From Brevundimonas sp. ASV9 (GTDB lineage Bacteria > Pseudomonadota > Alphaproteobacteria > Caulobacterales > Caulobacteraceae): 40,080 nucleotides of DNA. Each line of letters begins with the position of its first letter. Positions within the stretch are counted from its first letter, which is position 1. Where the stretch lies: contig NZ_JAELUF010000019.1 of the NCBI RefSeq assembly GCF_016429195.1, positions 1-40,080 of the forward strand, written 5' to 3'. Shown piece after piece: positions 1 through 8,540 of the stretch. The notes below the pieces were generated by a model. It was not told the origin of the DNA, ran no database searches, and saw only the letters and a program-made list of their open reading frames with translations. The translations under genes were made by a program, and so were the position numbers.

Positions 1-74
1 GCAAACGCCGGCGTCGCTTGCGTCAAGGCGCTGACGACACCCAGTTGCAGAAGCGTGCGGCGATTGGCGCGCAT
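1..74 (-). CDS. Secreted protein, 5' end only (twin-arginine signal peptide)
   Basis: Only the first 24 codons lie in the window and the gene continues beyond the left edge. The ATG (complement of 72-74) opens a peptide beginning MRANRRTLLQLGVV, an Arg-Arg pair followed by a short hydrophobic stretch, and reaching TPAFA near residue 25. This has the layout of a Tat or Sec signal peptide with an AxA-like cleavage site. The gene is divergent from the GH105 gene and shares its upstream region and candidate operator, so another exported pectin-active enzyme is a reasonable guess. The catalytic part is not visible and no family can be assigned. Confidence 0.55.
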   Translation of the reverse strand, partial: MRANRRTLLQLGVVSALTQATPAF

Positions 75-161
75 CTAGATTTCCCACATTCTGTTCTTTC
101 GTCTCACAATAGTGGACGATATAAGGCTGACAAGAGATACCGACAGCTGATCGTCAGAAAT

Positions 162-175
162 TGACACCGGTTACG
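162..175. promoter_or_regulatory. Candidate operator (TGACACCGGTTACG) upstream of GH105 gene
   Basis: The sequence TGACACCGGTTACG shares its left half and ACCGGT centre with the more perfect palindromes upstream of both TonB-dependent receptors (5540-5588 and 17526-17539). A CG-centred inverted repeat of this size is typical of LacI-family operators. A TATAAG hexamer at 120-125 could be a -10 element for rightward transcription, which would put the site just downstream of the start of transcription, a repressor position. The binding protein is not in the window unless the IclR regulator uses it, which is unlikely for this motif type. Confidence 0.5.
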
Positions 176-242
176 TTGCGGCTCGCCGTCGAAGTGGGCC
201 ACCAACCATCATGCGCCGCCCGGAGCAGCGCCGGAGGAAAAC

Positions 243-2495
243 ATGGCCCTGCCAACCCGACCCTGCCTTGGCCTGATTGCAGTTCTGATGAGCTCGGCCG
301 CCATGTCCGGCCCAGTTCTAGCGCAAACGGTCGCAGCCTTGCCGCCGGGCGTCGAGGCTGAATGGCTGGCTCAACGCGACCGCCCCGCCCTATACACCGA
401 CGTGGCAGGCGTGCCGTCTCGCGAGAGCACCATGGCGGCTGTCGAATATGTCGCCTCCTCGCAAATCGCGGCCATGGCCGCCGAGCCGCTCGCCTTATCG
501 ACGGGCAGCAACCTGACGCAGATGTCCTCGAACTGGGTCGCAGCCACCTTTTACGTCGGCGCTTCGCGGCTTGCGCGCGTCTCGGACGACAGGAGAACGC
601 TGCGCTTTTTGAGCTCTGTGGCCGATCACTACAACTACAGTGTGCGCGGCGCACGCTCGGGCAAGACGATGCTGAACGCCGACGATATCGCGATCGGCGA
701 TCTCTACGAAGAACTCTACGCGCGTCGTGGACAGGAGGGCGTCCTGATGCCGCTGCGTCAGCGGCTGGACTGGCAGGTCCCCTATCTGGCCAGGGCCGAA
801 GACACACCCGCGCTTGTCTGGTGGTGGGCCGACGCCCTCTATATGGCGCCCCCGGTCTTCGCCCGTATGACCGCGATCACGGGCGATCCAAAATATCTGA
901 ACGCCGCAGATAAGGAATGGCGACGCACAGCGGCGCGGCTGTGGGTCGAGGACGAAAAGCTGTTCCTGCGCGACGAACGGTTCAAGGACGAGAACCATCG
1001 TGACGCTGACGGCGACCGAATCTACTGGTCGCGAGCCAATGGCTGGGTCATCGGCGGTTTAGTAAGATGGCTGGAGTCCGTGCCGGCCGATTTCGCCGGC
1101 CGCGCCTTCTATGTCGATCTCTTCCAGAAGATGGCCGGCAGGGTCGCAGGACTTCAGCAGGAGGACGGACTGTGGCGCGCCAGCCTTCTGGACCCCGAGG
1201 CCTATCCCGAGGCTGAAACCTCAGGCTCGGTCTTCTATGTCTACGCCCTGGCCTGGGGGATCAATCACGGCCTTTTGGATCGCGACACCTACCTGCCGCA
1301 TGTGTTGAAGGGGTGGGCCGGCCTGAACCGCCATGTCCTTGCGAACGGCTTGGTGGGCGCAGCGCAGAAGACCGGCGATCAGCCCGTGTCGATCGACCCT
1401 GAGGACGTCGGCCTCTATGCTTCAGGAACCTATATTCTGGCCGGGCTGGAAGTCGCGTCCCTGAATGACCCAGTTCGCTCTCTGCCATTGGCGGAACCCA
1501 CGCGCGACACGGCCGAAGTGATCGCTGCGACCACACCTGTCCCGCCCGCCCCCGTGACGGTCATCGGCGCCGAAGAAATACGCCGCCGAGACGCCGAAAT
1601 GCGTGCGACCTCGGCGCTCTCCTACGATCCATCCGCTCTGAATCGACCCTCGACCATCGAACCGCTGGAGCCGCCGCCGGAAGATCAGCGGCGACCGCGC
1701 GCCGTCGCCCGCTTCGCGCCGGATCGTTTGGATGATCTGCTATGGGAAAACGATCGCGTCGCTCATCGCATTTACGGTCCCACGCTTGAAGCGCGCGAGG
1801 CGCCCTCTGGCTCGGGCATCGATGTGTGGGCCAAACGTGTCCGCTATCCCTTCATGGACCGCCAGTTGAAGTTCCCGAACTATCACGTCGATCGCGGTGA
1901 AGGCCTGGATTATTACGATGTGGGACGCGGCAGAGGCGCCGGGGGTCTGGGCATCTGGTACGACAACAAGCTCTGGACCAGTCGCAACTTCTCCACCTAC
2001 CAGATCGACAAAACCGGCGGCGATGAGGCGCGGTTTAGCGTGACCTACCGTCCTTGGCCTGTCGACGTCGTGCGCACGGTTTCAGAAAGGCGTGAGTTCA
2101 GCCTTCCGTTAGGCTCCAACTTTACGCGAATGACTTCCACTCTAACCTCGAACTCCGACGCACCGCTGATCGTCGCGATCGGCATTTCGAAGCGCAGCAA
2201 CGACAACGGACGAGGCTTCGTCACGCGCGACGCCGCACACGGGCGTCTGATGTTCTGGGAGCCTGAAAACCCCGAGCATGGCTCGCTCGGCATCGCTCTG
2301 GCGGTTGATCCCGCAACGGTCGAAGGCTTCACCGAAGACGCCGACAACTATCTGATCCTGGTGCGGGTCACGCCGGGTCAGTCGTTCACCTACTACATGG
2401 GATCGGCGTGGGATCGCGGCCTGGACTTCGCCACGCGCAGCGCCTGGGAAGATTTCGTCGCAAACCAAAGGTTCGACTTCCGCCAAGGCAACTAG
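243..2495 (+). CDS. Secreted GH105 (unsaturated rhamnogalacturonyl hydrolase-like) fused to DUF4861
   Basis: This 750-residue protein has a signal peptide (residues 1-27, ending PVLA). An (alpha/alpha)6-barrel GH88/GH105-type domain (about 60-430) contains WADALYMAPP with the candidate catalytic Asp197, the position of YteR Asp143, and YWSRANGWVIGG at 261-272. The C-terminal part (about 490-750) looks like DUF4861, with GLDYYDVGRGRGAGGLG and KRVRYPFMDRQLKFPNYH. GH105 enzymes remove the 4,5-unsaturated galacturonic acid that lyases leave on rhamnogalacturonan or pectin oligosaccharides. DUF4861 has no established activity known to me. The start is supported by GGAGGAA at 233-239. The gene faces TBDR 1 tail to tail and probably acts in the periplasm or outer membrane. 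The GH105 call is firm; the substrate is inferred from neighbours. Confidence 0.85.
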   Translation: MALPTRPCLGLIAVLMSSAAMSGPVLAQTVAALPPGVEAEWLAQRDRPALYTDVAGVPSRESTMAAVEYVASSQIAAMAAEPLALSTGSNLTQMSSNWVAATFYVGASRLARVSDDRRTLRFLSSVADHYNYSVRGARSGKTMLNADDIAIGDLYEELYARRGQEGVLMPLRQRLDWQVPYLARAEDTPALVWWWADALYMAPPVFARMTAITGDPKYLNAADKEWRRTAARLWVEDEKLFLRDERFKDENHRDADGDRIYWSRANGWVIGGLVRWLESVPADFAGRAFYVDLFQKMAGRVAGLQQEDGLWRASLLDPEAYPEAETSGSVFYVYALAWGINHGLLDRDTYLPHVLKGWAGLNRHVLANGLVGAAQKTGDQPVSIDPEDVGLYASGTYILAGLEVASLNDPVRSLPLAEPTRDTAEVIAATTPVPPAPVTVIGAEEIRRRDAEMRATSALSYDPSALNRPSTIEPLEPPPEDQRRPRAVARFAPDRLDDLLWENDRVAHRIYGPTLEAREAPSGSGIDVWAKRVRYPFMDRQLKFPNYHVDRGEGLDYYDVGRGRGAGGLGIWYDNKLWTSRNFSTYQIDKTGGDEARFSVTYRPWPVDVVRTVSERREFSLPLGSNFTRMTSTLTSNSDAPLIVAIGISKRSNDNGRGFVTRDAAHGRLMFWEPENPEHGSLGIALAVDPATVEGFTEDADNYLILVRVTPGQSFTYYMGSAWDRGLDFATRSAWEDFVANQRFDFRQGN

Positions 2496-2540
2496 TCAGC
2501 AGGCGAAAATTCTCTCGCCGCGTCGCGCAGTTCGGCCGAT

Positions 2541-2579
2541 GTCAAAAGAAAGGCGGCGCCGGTTACACCGACGCCGCCT
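2541..2579 (-). terminator. Rho-independent terminator of TonB receptor 1
   Basis: On the minus strand an AGGCGGCG/CGCCGCCT stem extended by CGGT/ACCG is followed by TTCTTTTG. It lies just past the receptor stop codon at 2605. In the opposite direction it may also stop readthrough from the GH105 gene, although the T-run there is poor. Confidence 0.8.
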
Positions 2580-2604
2580 GTCTTATCTCGACGATCTGTT
2601 GGGA

Positions 2605-5466
2605 TCAGAAGCGATACCGCGCGCCAATGTAAACCTGGCGGCCAGTGTGGTGATAGACATAGGTGCTGTCACGCGGCAGGCCGATGTCGCCGTGGTTCTG
2701 ACGGTTGGCTTCGTCGGTCAAATTCAGCCCCTCGACCGAAACACTGAGGTTATCGGTGAGGTTATACGATGCGGAAGCGTCGATCGTCGTGGTTTCGGTC
2801 TTGCCCTGATAGGGGATCAGGCCCGTGGCGCCGTTCGAACCCGGCACGCTCTGGAAATAGGTGTCGCGATAGGCCGCCGACACACGGGCATTGAACTTGC
2901 CGTCGTCATAATACAGCGTCGCGTTCCAGGCGTTTGGCGATAGATTGACCAGATCAGCCGTCACGAAGGCCGCGCAAGTTGCGGTGACGCAATACTGAAT
3001 CTCGGATTCAACGTGCGTGTAGTTCAGCTGCGTACCGATATTCGACAGCAGGCTGGGCAGGAAGGAGAACGTCTGCTGATAGCTGATCTCGAAGCCTTTG
3101 AGCGGGCCACCCGGCGTGTTTGTGGGCGTGCTGAACTGATAGATGTCGCCGGCAGGACGACCGCCCGCCGGGAAGGCCACAGGGTTCAAGGCCGTCAGTT
3201 GGCTGTACGACAGCGGTTCGGTGGTCGTCTGCACATAGGTCGAGATGTCCTTGTAGAAGTAGGCGAAGGACAGCAGAGCTTCAGGCGCGAAGTAATATTC
3301 GACCGACAGGTCGTAGGTCGTCGCCCGATAGGGTTCCAGCTCGACATTGCCCAGCGAGGCCGTATTGGTCGCCGCCCCGGCTGCGCTCAGCGTGAAGACC
3401 GGAACGAGGCTGGTGACAGGCGGTCGCGCCATGACCTTGGCGGCGCCCACGCGCACGATCAGATCCTTCATCGGCTCGATCGAGACGTTCAGCGACGGCA
3501 GAGTGTCGTCATACTCGTTCTCGCCCCGAACCGGCGTCGCAACACCACCGACGTTCGAATAACCCAAGGCGTCGACCTCGGTCTTGACCTGACGTACGCC
3601 GACGTTGCCTCGGAAGGGTACACCCATGATTTCCGTGTCCCAGTCGGCCTGCACATAGGCGCCGGTGTCGGTCTCGGTCACGTCACGCCAGTTGCCATAG
3701 GTGGACGGATTGCCGTTCAGGCCGATCAGTCGGAAATCACCGCCTGCTACGCCCGTGTCGCAGTTGCAGTTGTAGTTCCAGACTGTTTGCAACGCAGCTA
3801 GATCCGGCCGAACCCAGCTGGTCGCAGCGCCCGACGGCAGATCGAGATTGCGACCGAACCCGCTCAGCAGATTGGTGACCGAAGCCATGCTCGTGCCGGC
3901 CGGCAGCGCTGGCGAACCGTTGGCGTTGTTTGGGCGCGCGAAGGCGCGGCTGCTCGACTCGTATTCCTTGCGGCTGACGCCCGCTTTCAGGGTGAGCCAA
4001 TCGCTTACGTCGAAGGCGAAGTTGGCCTCACCCGTCGTATAGACGTTTTCCTGGAAGTTCGAACTGATGCGCAGCTCCGAGCGGGGCTGGGCGCCGGTCG
4101 GTCCGACAACACTCCACTGCGTGGGGTCGGCGACGTTGAAGCCCCAGTTGATCGCCGGCAGATTGCGGTTTTGACGGAAGTCGTAAGAATAGCCATCGAC
4201 GTTCTGTCGATCGATGATGGCGCTGACCTGGACCGGGTTGGCGAAGCTGGATTCCGCGCGACCGATCAGGCCGTCGAACCGCAGCCGATCCGAAAACTCG
4301 TGCTCGACCCCAAAGGTCATCTGCTTGAATTCGGTTTCCAGCTCGTCAAACCGCTGCTCGCTGCGGATGTCCATGTCGTCGAGCTGGGCATAGATCATCT
4401 CGCCAGTGTCGGGATCGATCTCGAAGCTCATGATGTCGACCTGCGGCTTGCCGCCCTGATCGGCGCCACGGCTGAGCGACCAGGCTTGCAGGAAGTTTTC
4501 GCTGCGGGTCGAATCCAGCTTCGAGTACAGCATGTCCATCGTGAACAGGGTCGGACCGTTGCCGGGGCGGGCTTGCACCGACAGCGTCGCGCCCAGACGC
4601 TCCTGGCTGTGCTCCAAGCTGCCATAGCGCGGGATGCGAGGGTGGTAGGTGCGCGCGGCGTTCGGCAGGACAGCGCCATTCTGGAAGCCGCCGTCGGCGC
4701 TGGCAGGTCCCCAGCGCACCGAGCTGAAACCTTCCTCCAGACTGTCGCGCTCGCTGTAGGCGATCGAGAACAGAGCGCCGATCTGGTCATCCGCCCAGGT
4801 GTTCGAAATCAGACCGGCGAAGCGCGGGCTCCAGTCCTGCGACAGATCGTTGTAGCCGTACTGGCCAGACAGCGCGCCCTGGAAGCCCATCTTGTCGAAT
4901 GGACGGCTGGTGCGCAAATCGACGGTCGCCCCCAGCGACCCCTCTTCCGTCTCGGCCGAGGCGGTCTTGCGCACCGTGATATTGTTAAAGAGCTCTGAGG
5001 CGAAGACGTTGAAGTCAAAGCCACGACCGCGATTCACCCCGCCCGACGAGTCGGTGGCGCCGGTCGATGCCTGGGCCTCGATGCCGTTGATCCGCGTGCG
5101 GGTGAACTCCGAACTCAGACCGCGGACGGTGATCGACCGGCCCTCGCCCGCATCGCGGTCGATCGAGACGCCGGGAATGCGCTGGATCGACTCGGCCAGA
5201 TTGGTGTCGGGGAAATCCGCGATGTCCTCAGCTGAAATGGCGTCGACGACGCCAGCTTCGCGGCGTTTGATGTTTAAGGAATTCTGAAGGCTGGCCCGGA
5301 AGCCCGTGACGACGATGTCATCGACTTCTGCAGCGTCATCCGTCTGAGGTGCAGCGACCTCGGCCGTTTGAGCGGCGGCGTCATGCGCCATCATGGCGAG
5401 AGCTAGGGCTCCCAGCGACGCGGTGGCGACCAGGGCGTGGCGCGCAAATTTGTGGCGTTGGATCAT
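2605..5466 (-). CDS. TonB-dependent receptor (Xanthomonas/Caulobacter type), glycan uptake
   Basis: This 953-residue outer-membrane receptor has a signal peptide (MIQRHKFARH... to HDAAAQ, about residues 1-33). A DDIVVTGFRASLQNSLNIKR segment follows, containing the TonB-box-like IVVTG and the family's characteristic SLxxSLNIKR. The plug domain contains ADFPDTNLAESIQRIPGVSIDR and ITVRGLSSEFTRTRINGIEAQ. The remainder is the beta-barrel, ending in YIGARYRF with the terminal aromatic expected of outer-membrane barrels. The start at 5466 is chosen because GAGGAGAAA lies about 8 bases upstream and the signal peptide follows directly; the frame is open 29 codons further. Members of this subfamily import plant oligosaccharides. 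Two candidate operators lie 70-125 bases upstream. Its paralogue is at 17568-20324. Confidence 0.93.
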   Translation of the reverse strand: MIQRHKFARHALVATASLGALALAMMAHDAAAQTAEVAAPQTDDAAEVDDIVVTGFRASLQNSLNIKRREAGVVDAISAEDIADFPDTNLAESIQRIPGVSIDRDAGEGRSITVRGLSSEFTRTRINGIEAQASTGATDSSGGVNRGRGFDFNVFASELFNNITVRKTASAETEEGSLGATVDLRTSRPFDKMGFQGALSGQYGYNDLSQDWSPRFAGLISNTWADDQIGALFSIAYSERDSLEEGFSSVRWGPASADGGFQNGAVLPNAARTYHPRIPRYGSLEHSQERLGATLSVQARPGNGPTLFTMDMLYSKLDSTRSENFLQAWSLSRGADQGGKPQVDIMSFEIDPDTGEMIYAQLDDMDIRSEQRFDELETEFKQMTFGVEHEFSDRLRFDGLIGRAESSFANPVQVSAIIDRQNVDGYSYDFRQNRNLPAINWGFNVADPTQWSVVGPTGAQPRSELRISSNFQENVYTTGEANFAFDVSDWLTLKAGVSRKEYESSSRAFARPNNANGSPALPAGTSMASVTNLLSGFGRNLDLPSGAATSWVRPDLAALQTVWNYNCNCDTGVAGGDFRLIGLNGNPSTYGNWRDVTETDTGAYVQADWDTEIMGVPFRGNVGVRQVKTEVDALGYSNVGGVATPVRGENEYDDTLPSLNVSIEPMKDLIVRVGAAKVMARPPVTSLVPVFTLSAAGAATNTASLGNVELEPYRATTYDLSVEYYFAPEALLSFAYFYKDISTYVQTTTEPLSYSQLTALNPVAFPAGGRPAGDIYQFSTPTNTPGGPLKGFEISYQQTFSFLPSLLSNIGTQLNYTHVESEIQYCVTATCAAFVTADLVNLSPNAWNATLYYDDGKFNARVSAAYRDTYFQSVPGSNGATGLIPYQGKTETTTIDASASYNLTDNLSVSVEGLNLTDEANRQNHGDIGLPRDSTYVYHHTGRQVYIGARYRF

Positions 5467-5539
5467 TCTAGTTTCTCCTCCCAAGTGTTGCGCATCAAGG
5501 ATCGAACGCCCTCGTTCACGCCTCCCGCTGCTGACGGGA

Positions 5540-5588
5540 GACACCGGTGTCAAAGCGAGTTGGCCGCTCGACTGCTACCGGTGTCATG
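5540..5588. promoter_or_regulatory. Pair of palindromic operators upstream of TonB receptor 1
   Basis: GACACCGGTGTC at 5540-5551 is a perfect 12-base palindrome. A second copy, GCTACCGGTGTCAT at about 5574-5587, keeps one perfect half-site. Their centres are 34 bp apart, roughly three helical turns, which would allow two dimers on one face or looping. Both lie downstream of the candidate promoter at 5592-5621, as expected for repression. The motif recurs at 162-175 and 17526-17539. Confidence 0.65.
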
Positions 5589-5591
5589 ACG

Positions 5592-5621
5592 GATATAGTC
5601 ACAACGAGCGTGGCCTAGCAA
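5592..5621 (-). promoter_or_regulatory. Candidate promoter for TonB receptor 1
   Basis: Read on the minus strand, TTGCTA (complement of 5616-5621) and TATATC (complement of 5592-5597) are separated by 18 bases. Transcription would start within the second operator. The match is by eye and untested. Confidence 0.35.
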
Positions 5622-5660
5622 GGCCGAGCTGACAACCGTAAGATTGGTTGGTCATCTTCG

Positions 5661-6794
5661 TCAAATCGCCAGCATCTCGCGGGTCATGCCGGCGACCGAC
5701 TTGGCGCCGGTCAGGGTCATGGCGACGCGCATTTCCTTTTCGAACAGGTCCAGCAGATTTTCGACGCCCGCCTGACCGTTCGCCGCCAAGGCATAGATGA
5801 AGGCCCGGCCCAGCAGGACCGCGTCGGCGCCCAGGGCGATGGCGCGAACCACGTCCAGACCGTTGCGGATGCCGGAATCCACCAGAATCTTCAGCTCGCC
5901 CTTCACCGCTTCGGCGATGGCTGGCAGGGCCCGGGCCGACGACAGCACACCATCCAACTGACGCCCGCCGTGATTCGACACCACGATGCCGTCTGCACCG
6001 AAGCTGACGGCGTCGCGCGCGTCCTGCGGATCCAGGATGCCCTTGATGATCATCGGCCCGTCCCAGAAATCGCGGATCCATTGCAGATCCTTCCACGAAA
6101 TCGACGGATCGAAGTTGTCGGCCAGCCAGCCGATATAGTCGGCGAGACCCGTCGGCTTGCCCAGATAGGCCGAGACATTGCCCAGATCGTGCGGCGTGCC
6201 GCGCACCCCGACGTCCCAGGCCCAGGCCGGATGGGTCATCGCCTGGACCATGCGGCGGATTTCGGCATTGGGCCCGCTCATGCCCGAATCGGCGTCCCGG
6301 TAGCGGGCCCCGGGGGTAGGCATGTCGACCGTGAAAACCAGCGTCTTCACTCCCGCCGTCCTAGCCCGCTCCAACGCATTCTTCATGAAGCCCCGGTCGC
6401 GCAGCACATAGAGCTGGAACCACATGGGCCGGGCGATGGCGGGCGCCACCTCCTCGATCGGGCAGACCGAGACGGTGGACAGAGTGAAGGGCACGCCGCG
6501 CGAGGCCGCCGCCTTGGCCGCCTGCACCTCGCCGCGCCGGGCGTACATGCCGGTCAGGCCGACGGGCGCCAGGATGATGGGCAGGCGCAGGGTTTCGTCG
6601 AACAGCTTGGTCTCAAGACTGAGGCTGGTCATGTCCTGCAGCACGCGCTGGCGCAGGGCGATGGCCTGCCAATCCTCGACGTTGCGCCGCAGGGTCTGTT
6701 CGGCGTAGGCGCCGCCGTCGATATAGTGGAACAGGAAGGGCGGCAGCTTGCGCCGCGCCGCCTCGCGATAGTCGCCGGGCGACGAAATGATCAC
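5661..6794 (-). CDS. lldD: FMN-dependent alpha-hydroxy-acid dehydrogenase, L-lactate dehydrogenase type
   Basis: This 377-residue protein spans the full FMN-dependent alpha-hydroxy-acid dehydrogenase family. It has the N-terminal [41 protein letters not shown], the FMN-binding WFQLYV and TVDMP, and the catalytic-base motif [10 protein letters not shown] with His275, followed by [23 protein letters not shown] in pieces. The start is a GTG 9 bases after the stop of the L-rhamnose dehydrogenase gene, in the same operon. L-lactate is a product of the diketo-hydrolase rhamnose pathway encoded next door, so oxidation of L-lactate to pyruvate at the membrane is the natural role. Related 2-hydroxyacid oxidases cannot be excluded from sequence, but context favours lactate. 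Confidence 0.88.
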   Translation of the reverse strand: MIISSPGDYREAARRKLPPFLFHYIDGGAYAEQTLRRNVEDWQAIALRQRVLQDMTSLSLETKLFDETLRLPIILAPVGLTGMYARRGEVQAAKAAASRGVPFTLSTVSVCPIEEVAPAIARPMWFQLYVLRDRGFMKNALERARTAGVKTLVFTVDMPTPGARYRDADSGMSGPNAEIRRMVQAMTHPAWAWDVGVRGTPHDLGNVSAYLGKPTGLADYIGWLADNFDPSISWKDLQWIRDFWDGPMIIKGILDPQDARDAVSFGADGIVVSNHGGRQLDGVLSSARALPAIAEAVKGELKILVDSGIRNGLDVVRAIALGADAVLLGRAFIYALAANGQAGVENLLDLFEKEMRVAMTLTGAKSVAGMTREMLAI

Positions 6795-6803
6795 GCCGCC
6801 GTC

Positions 6804-7565
6804 CTACTGGAAGTTGGCGAAGGCGCCGCCGTCGACCAGCAGGGCCGCGCCGGACATGTAGCTCGCCATGTCCGAGGCCAGGAAGGCGACGACCGAGGCG
6901 ATGTCCTCTGGCCGGCCCAGACGACCCAGCGGGATGCGGCCCTCCATGTATTGACGCTTGTTCGGATCGGCGAGGTCGTCCTTGTTGATGTCAGTGGCGA
7001 TGGTGCCGGGCAGGACCGAATTGCAGCGGATGCCGTGACGGCCCAGGGCGACGGCGCAGGACTGCATCAGGCTGTGCACCCCCGCCTTGGTCGGGGTGTA
7101 GTGGGTCTGCATCTCGCCGCCGACCAGGGCCGAGATCGAGCTGATGGCCACGATGGAACCGCCGTCTCCCTGGCGGACCATCTGATTGGCCGCCGCCTGC
7201 ACCATGTAATAGGCGCCGTGCAGATTGACCTCCATCGTGCGGCGCAGTGTCTCGACCGGCATGTCGAGGAAGGCGTGGAACGGACAGATGCCGGCGTTGG
7301 AGACGAAGACGTCCACCCGGCCCAGCGCCTGAACCGCGGCGGCGACGAAGGCTGCGGCGCTCGCGGGCTGGGCCACGTCGCCGTCGACGGTGATGGCCCG
7401 GCGGCCCAGGGTCTCGATCTCGGCGACCACCTCGGCGGCGGCCCCATCGTCCCGGAAGGTGTTGAGGGCGACGTCGGCGCCCTGGCGCGCGGCCTCGATC
7501 GCCGTCGCCCGCCCGATGCCCCGCGATGCGCCCGTGATCAGGACGACCTTGTTCTCAAGCAGCAT
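6804..7565 (-). CDS. L-rhamnose 1-dehydrogenase (SDR family)
   Basis: This 253-residue classical short-chain dehydrogenase has the nucleotide-binding TGASRGIGRA at 11-20, the Ser of AISSISALVGG near 143, and the YTPTK catalytic pair Tyr156/Lys160. The stretches NAGICPFHAFLDMP, TPTKAG..SLMQSC.AL and LPGTIATDINKDDL are closely shared, as I recall it, with the characterised Azotobacter vinelandii L-rhamnose 1-dehydrogenase. The enzyme oxidises L-rhamnose to L-rhamnono-lactone with NAD(P)+, the first step of the non-phosphorylative pathway. ATG at 7565 has CGGAG upstream. It is the second gene of the iclR-SDR-lldD operon. Confidence 0.88.
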   Translation of the reverse strand: MLLENKVVLITGASRGIGRATAIEAARQGADVALNTFRDDGAAAEVVAEIETLGRRAITVDGDVAQPASAAAFVAAAVQALGRVDVFVSNAGICPFHAFLDMPVETLRRTMEVNLHGAYYMVQAAANQMVRQGDGGSIVAISSISALVGGEMQTHYTPTKAGVHSLMQSCAVALGRHGIRCNSVLPGTIATDINKDDLADPNKRQYMEGRIPLGRLGRPEDIASVVAFLASDMASYMSGAALLVDGGAFANFQ

Positions 7566-7589
7566 GTGGGCTCCGGCGATGGTTCGGTT

Positions 7590-8396
7590 TCAGGGTTTGG
7601 GCGACCAGCCTAGGTCGGCGCTGATCGCGTCGGCGGCCTCGGTCACGGTCTTGGTCAGTTCGGTCATCCGCGCGTCGGACATATATTGCGCGGCCGAGGA
7701 CACGCTGAGGGCGGCGACGATCTGGCCGTTCACCGAACGGATCGGCGCGGCGACGCAACGGATCTGGTCTTCGTTCTCTTCCAGGTCGAAGGCGTAGCCC
7801 TTCTGGGCGTAGCCATGCATCCGCTCCAGCCAGACGGCACGGGCGGATGAGTCATAGGTCGCGCCCGGCTCGGCGTAGAAGTCGATCCAGTCCGCCTCGG
7901 TCTTGTCCAGGATCAGCGCCTTGCCCAGGCCGGTCGAGGCGATCGGATGACGTTCGCCCAGGCGCGAGCCGATGTTGATCCGCCTGCGCCCCGCCACCTT
8001 GTCCAGATAAAGCGCATGACGGCCGTCCAGCACCCCCAAGTGGACCGTATCGTCGGTCTGAGCCGACAGTTGTTCCAACCAGGGCCGGGCCACGCGCGGC
8101 AAATGCATCTGCTGGCTGGCGGCATGGCCCAGCTCCAGCAGTTTGGGGCCGAGGGAATAGCCTTCGCGCGGGCGGAACGACAGCAGGCGACGCTCGACTA
8201 GGGCCGAGGCCAGACGGTGAGTGGTGCTGCGGGTCAGATCCAGCTTTTCGGACAGTTCCGCCAAGGGCAGAGAACCCTCGATGAGGGCGTCGATGACGTC
8301 CAGACCACGCAGCAGGGTCTGGCTGCCGGACGCCTTGGCGCCGACCTCTTCATCCCCATCGACCTGTGCGGTCTTGATTGACGGCGTTCGTCCCAT
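7590..8396 (-). CDS. IclR-family transcriptional regulator of the rhamnose genes
   Basis: This 268-residue protein has an N-terminal winged helix (about 22-90: SGSQTLLRGLDVIDALIEG, LAELSEKLDLTRSTTHRLASAL, YSLGPKLLELG) followed by an IclR effector-binding domain (DDTVHLGVLDGRHALYLDKV, RLGERHPIASTGLGKALI, FDLEENEDQIRCVAAPIRS). The start is set at ATG 8396 because GAGGAT precedes it; an in-frame TTG at 8435 would add 13 residues. It is divergent from the rhamnonate dehydratase operon and heads the operon with rhamnose dehydrogenase and lldD. This is the classic position for a local regulator that senses rhamnose or a pathway intermediate. Whether it represses or activates is not visible. Confidence 0.9.
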   Translation of the reverse strand: MGRTPSIKTAQVDGDEEVGAKASGSQTLLRGLDVIDALIEGSLPLAELSEKLDLTRSTTHRLASALVERRLLSFRPREGYSLGPKLLELGHAASQQMHLPRVARPWLEQLSAQTDDTVHLGVLDGRHALYLDKVAGRRRINIGSRLGERHPIASTGLGKALILDKTEADWIDFYAEPGATYDSSARAVWLERMHGYAQKGYAFDLEENEDQIRCVAAPIRSVNGQIVAALSVSSAAQYMSDARMTELTKTVTEAADAISADLGWSPKP

Positions 8397-8407
8397 TTCG
8401 TAATCCT

Positions 8408-8420
8408 CATTCTCAGAATG
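8408..8420. promoter_or_regulatory. Palindrome CATTCTCAGAATG in the iclR-rhmD intergenic region
   Basis: A perfect 6-1-6 inverted repeat lies 12 bases upstream of the iclR start codon, around its ribosome-binding site. It is a candidate autoregulatory operator for the IclR protein. A short palindrome of this size can also occur by chance. Confidence 0.3.
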
Positions 8421-8486
8421 TAGCAAAACGCGCAAGTCGCTCCGTCACACGAGGATGACTGTGACGCTATGCACGGAGGAATGCCA

Positions 8487-8540
8487 GTGACATCCCGCAT
8501 TATGGGAGCAAATCACCAAGCCTTGGTGATGACGCGATGA
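8487..8540 (+). CDS. Candidate 17-codon leader peptide overlapping the rhmD start
   Basis: A strong GGAGGA at 8475-8480 is not placed for the rhmD ATG (8537), but sits 6 bases before a GTG at 8487. From there 17 codons run to a TGA at 8538-8540 that overlaps the rhmD ATG as ATGA. An ATG at 8481 is in the same frame but abuts the GGAGGA. The peptide would begin MTSRIMGAN. The gene rhmD itself has no good ribosome-binding site, so translation coupled to this leader is plausible. The palindrome at 8512-8530 lies inside it. No homology supports the peptide itself. Confidence 0.35.
   Translation: MTSRIMGANHQALVMTR
8512..8530. promoter_or_regulatory. Perfect 19-base palindrome ahead of rhmD
   Basis: ATCACCAAG-C-CTTGGTGAT is a perfect 9-1-9 inverted repeat ending 6 bases before the rhmD ATG. 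As DNA it may be an operator for the divergent IclR regulator. The 1-base spacer makes it a poor RNA hairpin unless the innermost pairs open, but it would still cover the initiation region. A chance perfect repeat of this length in a 140-base intergenic region is unlikely. Confidence 0.55.

Noticed and set aside
8433..8435. TTG as the start of the IclR regulator
   Set aside because: ATG 8396 has GAGGAT at good spacing and the extra 13 residues show no family similarity.
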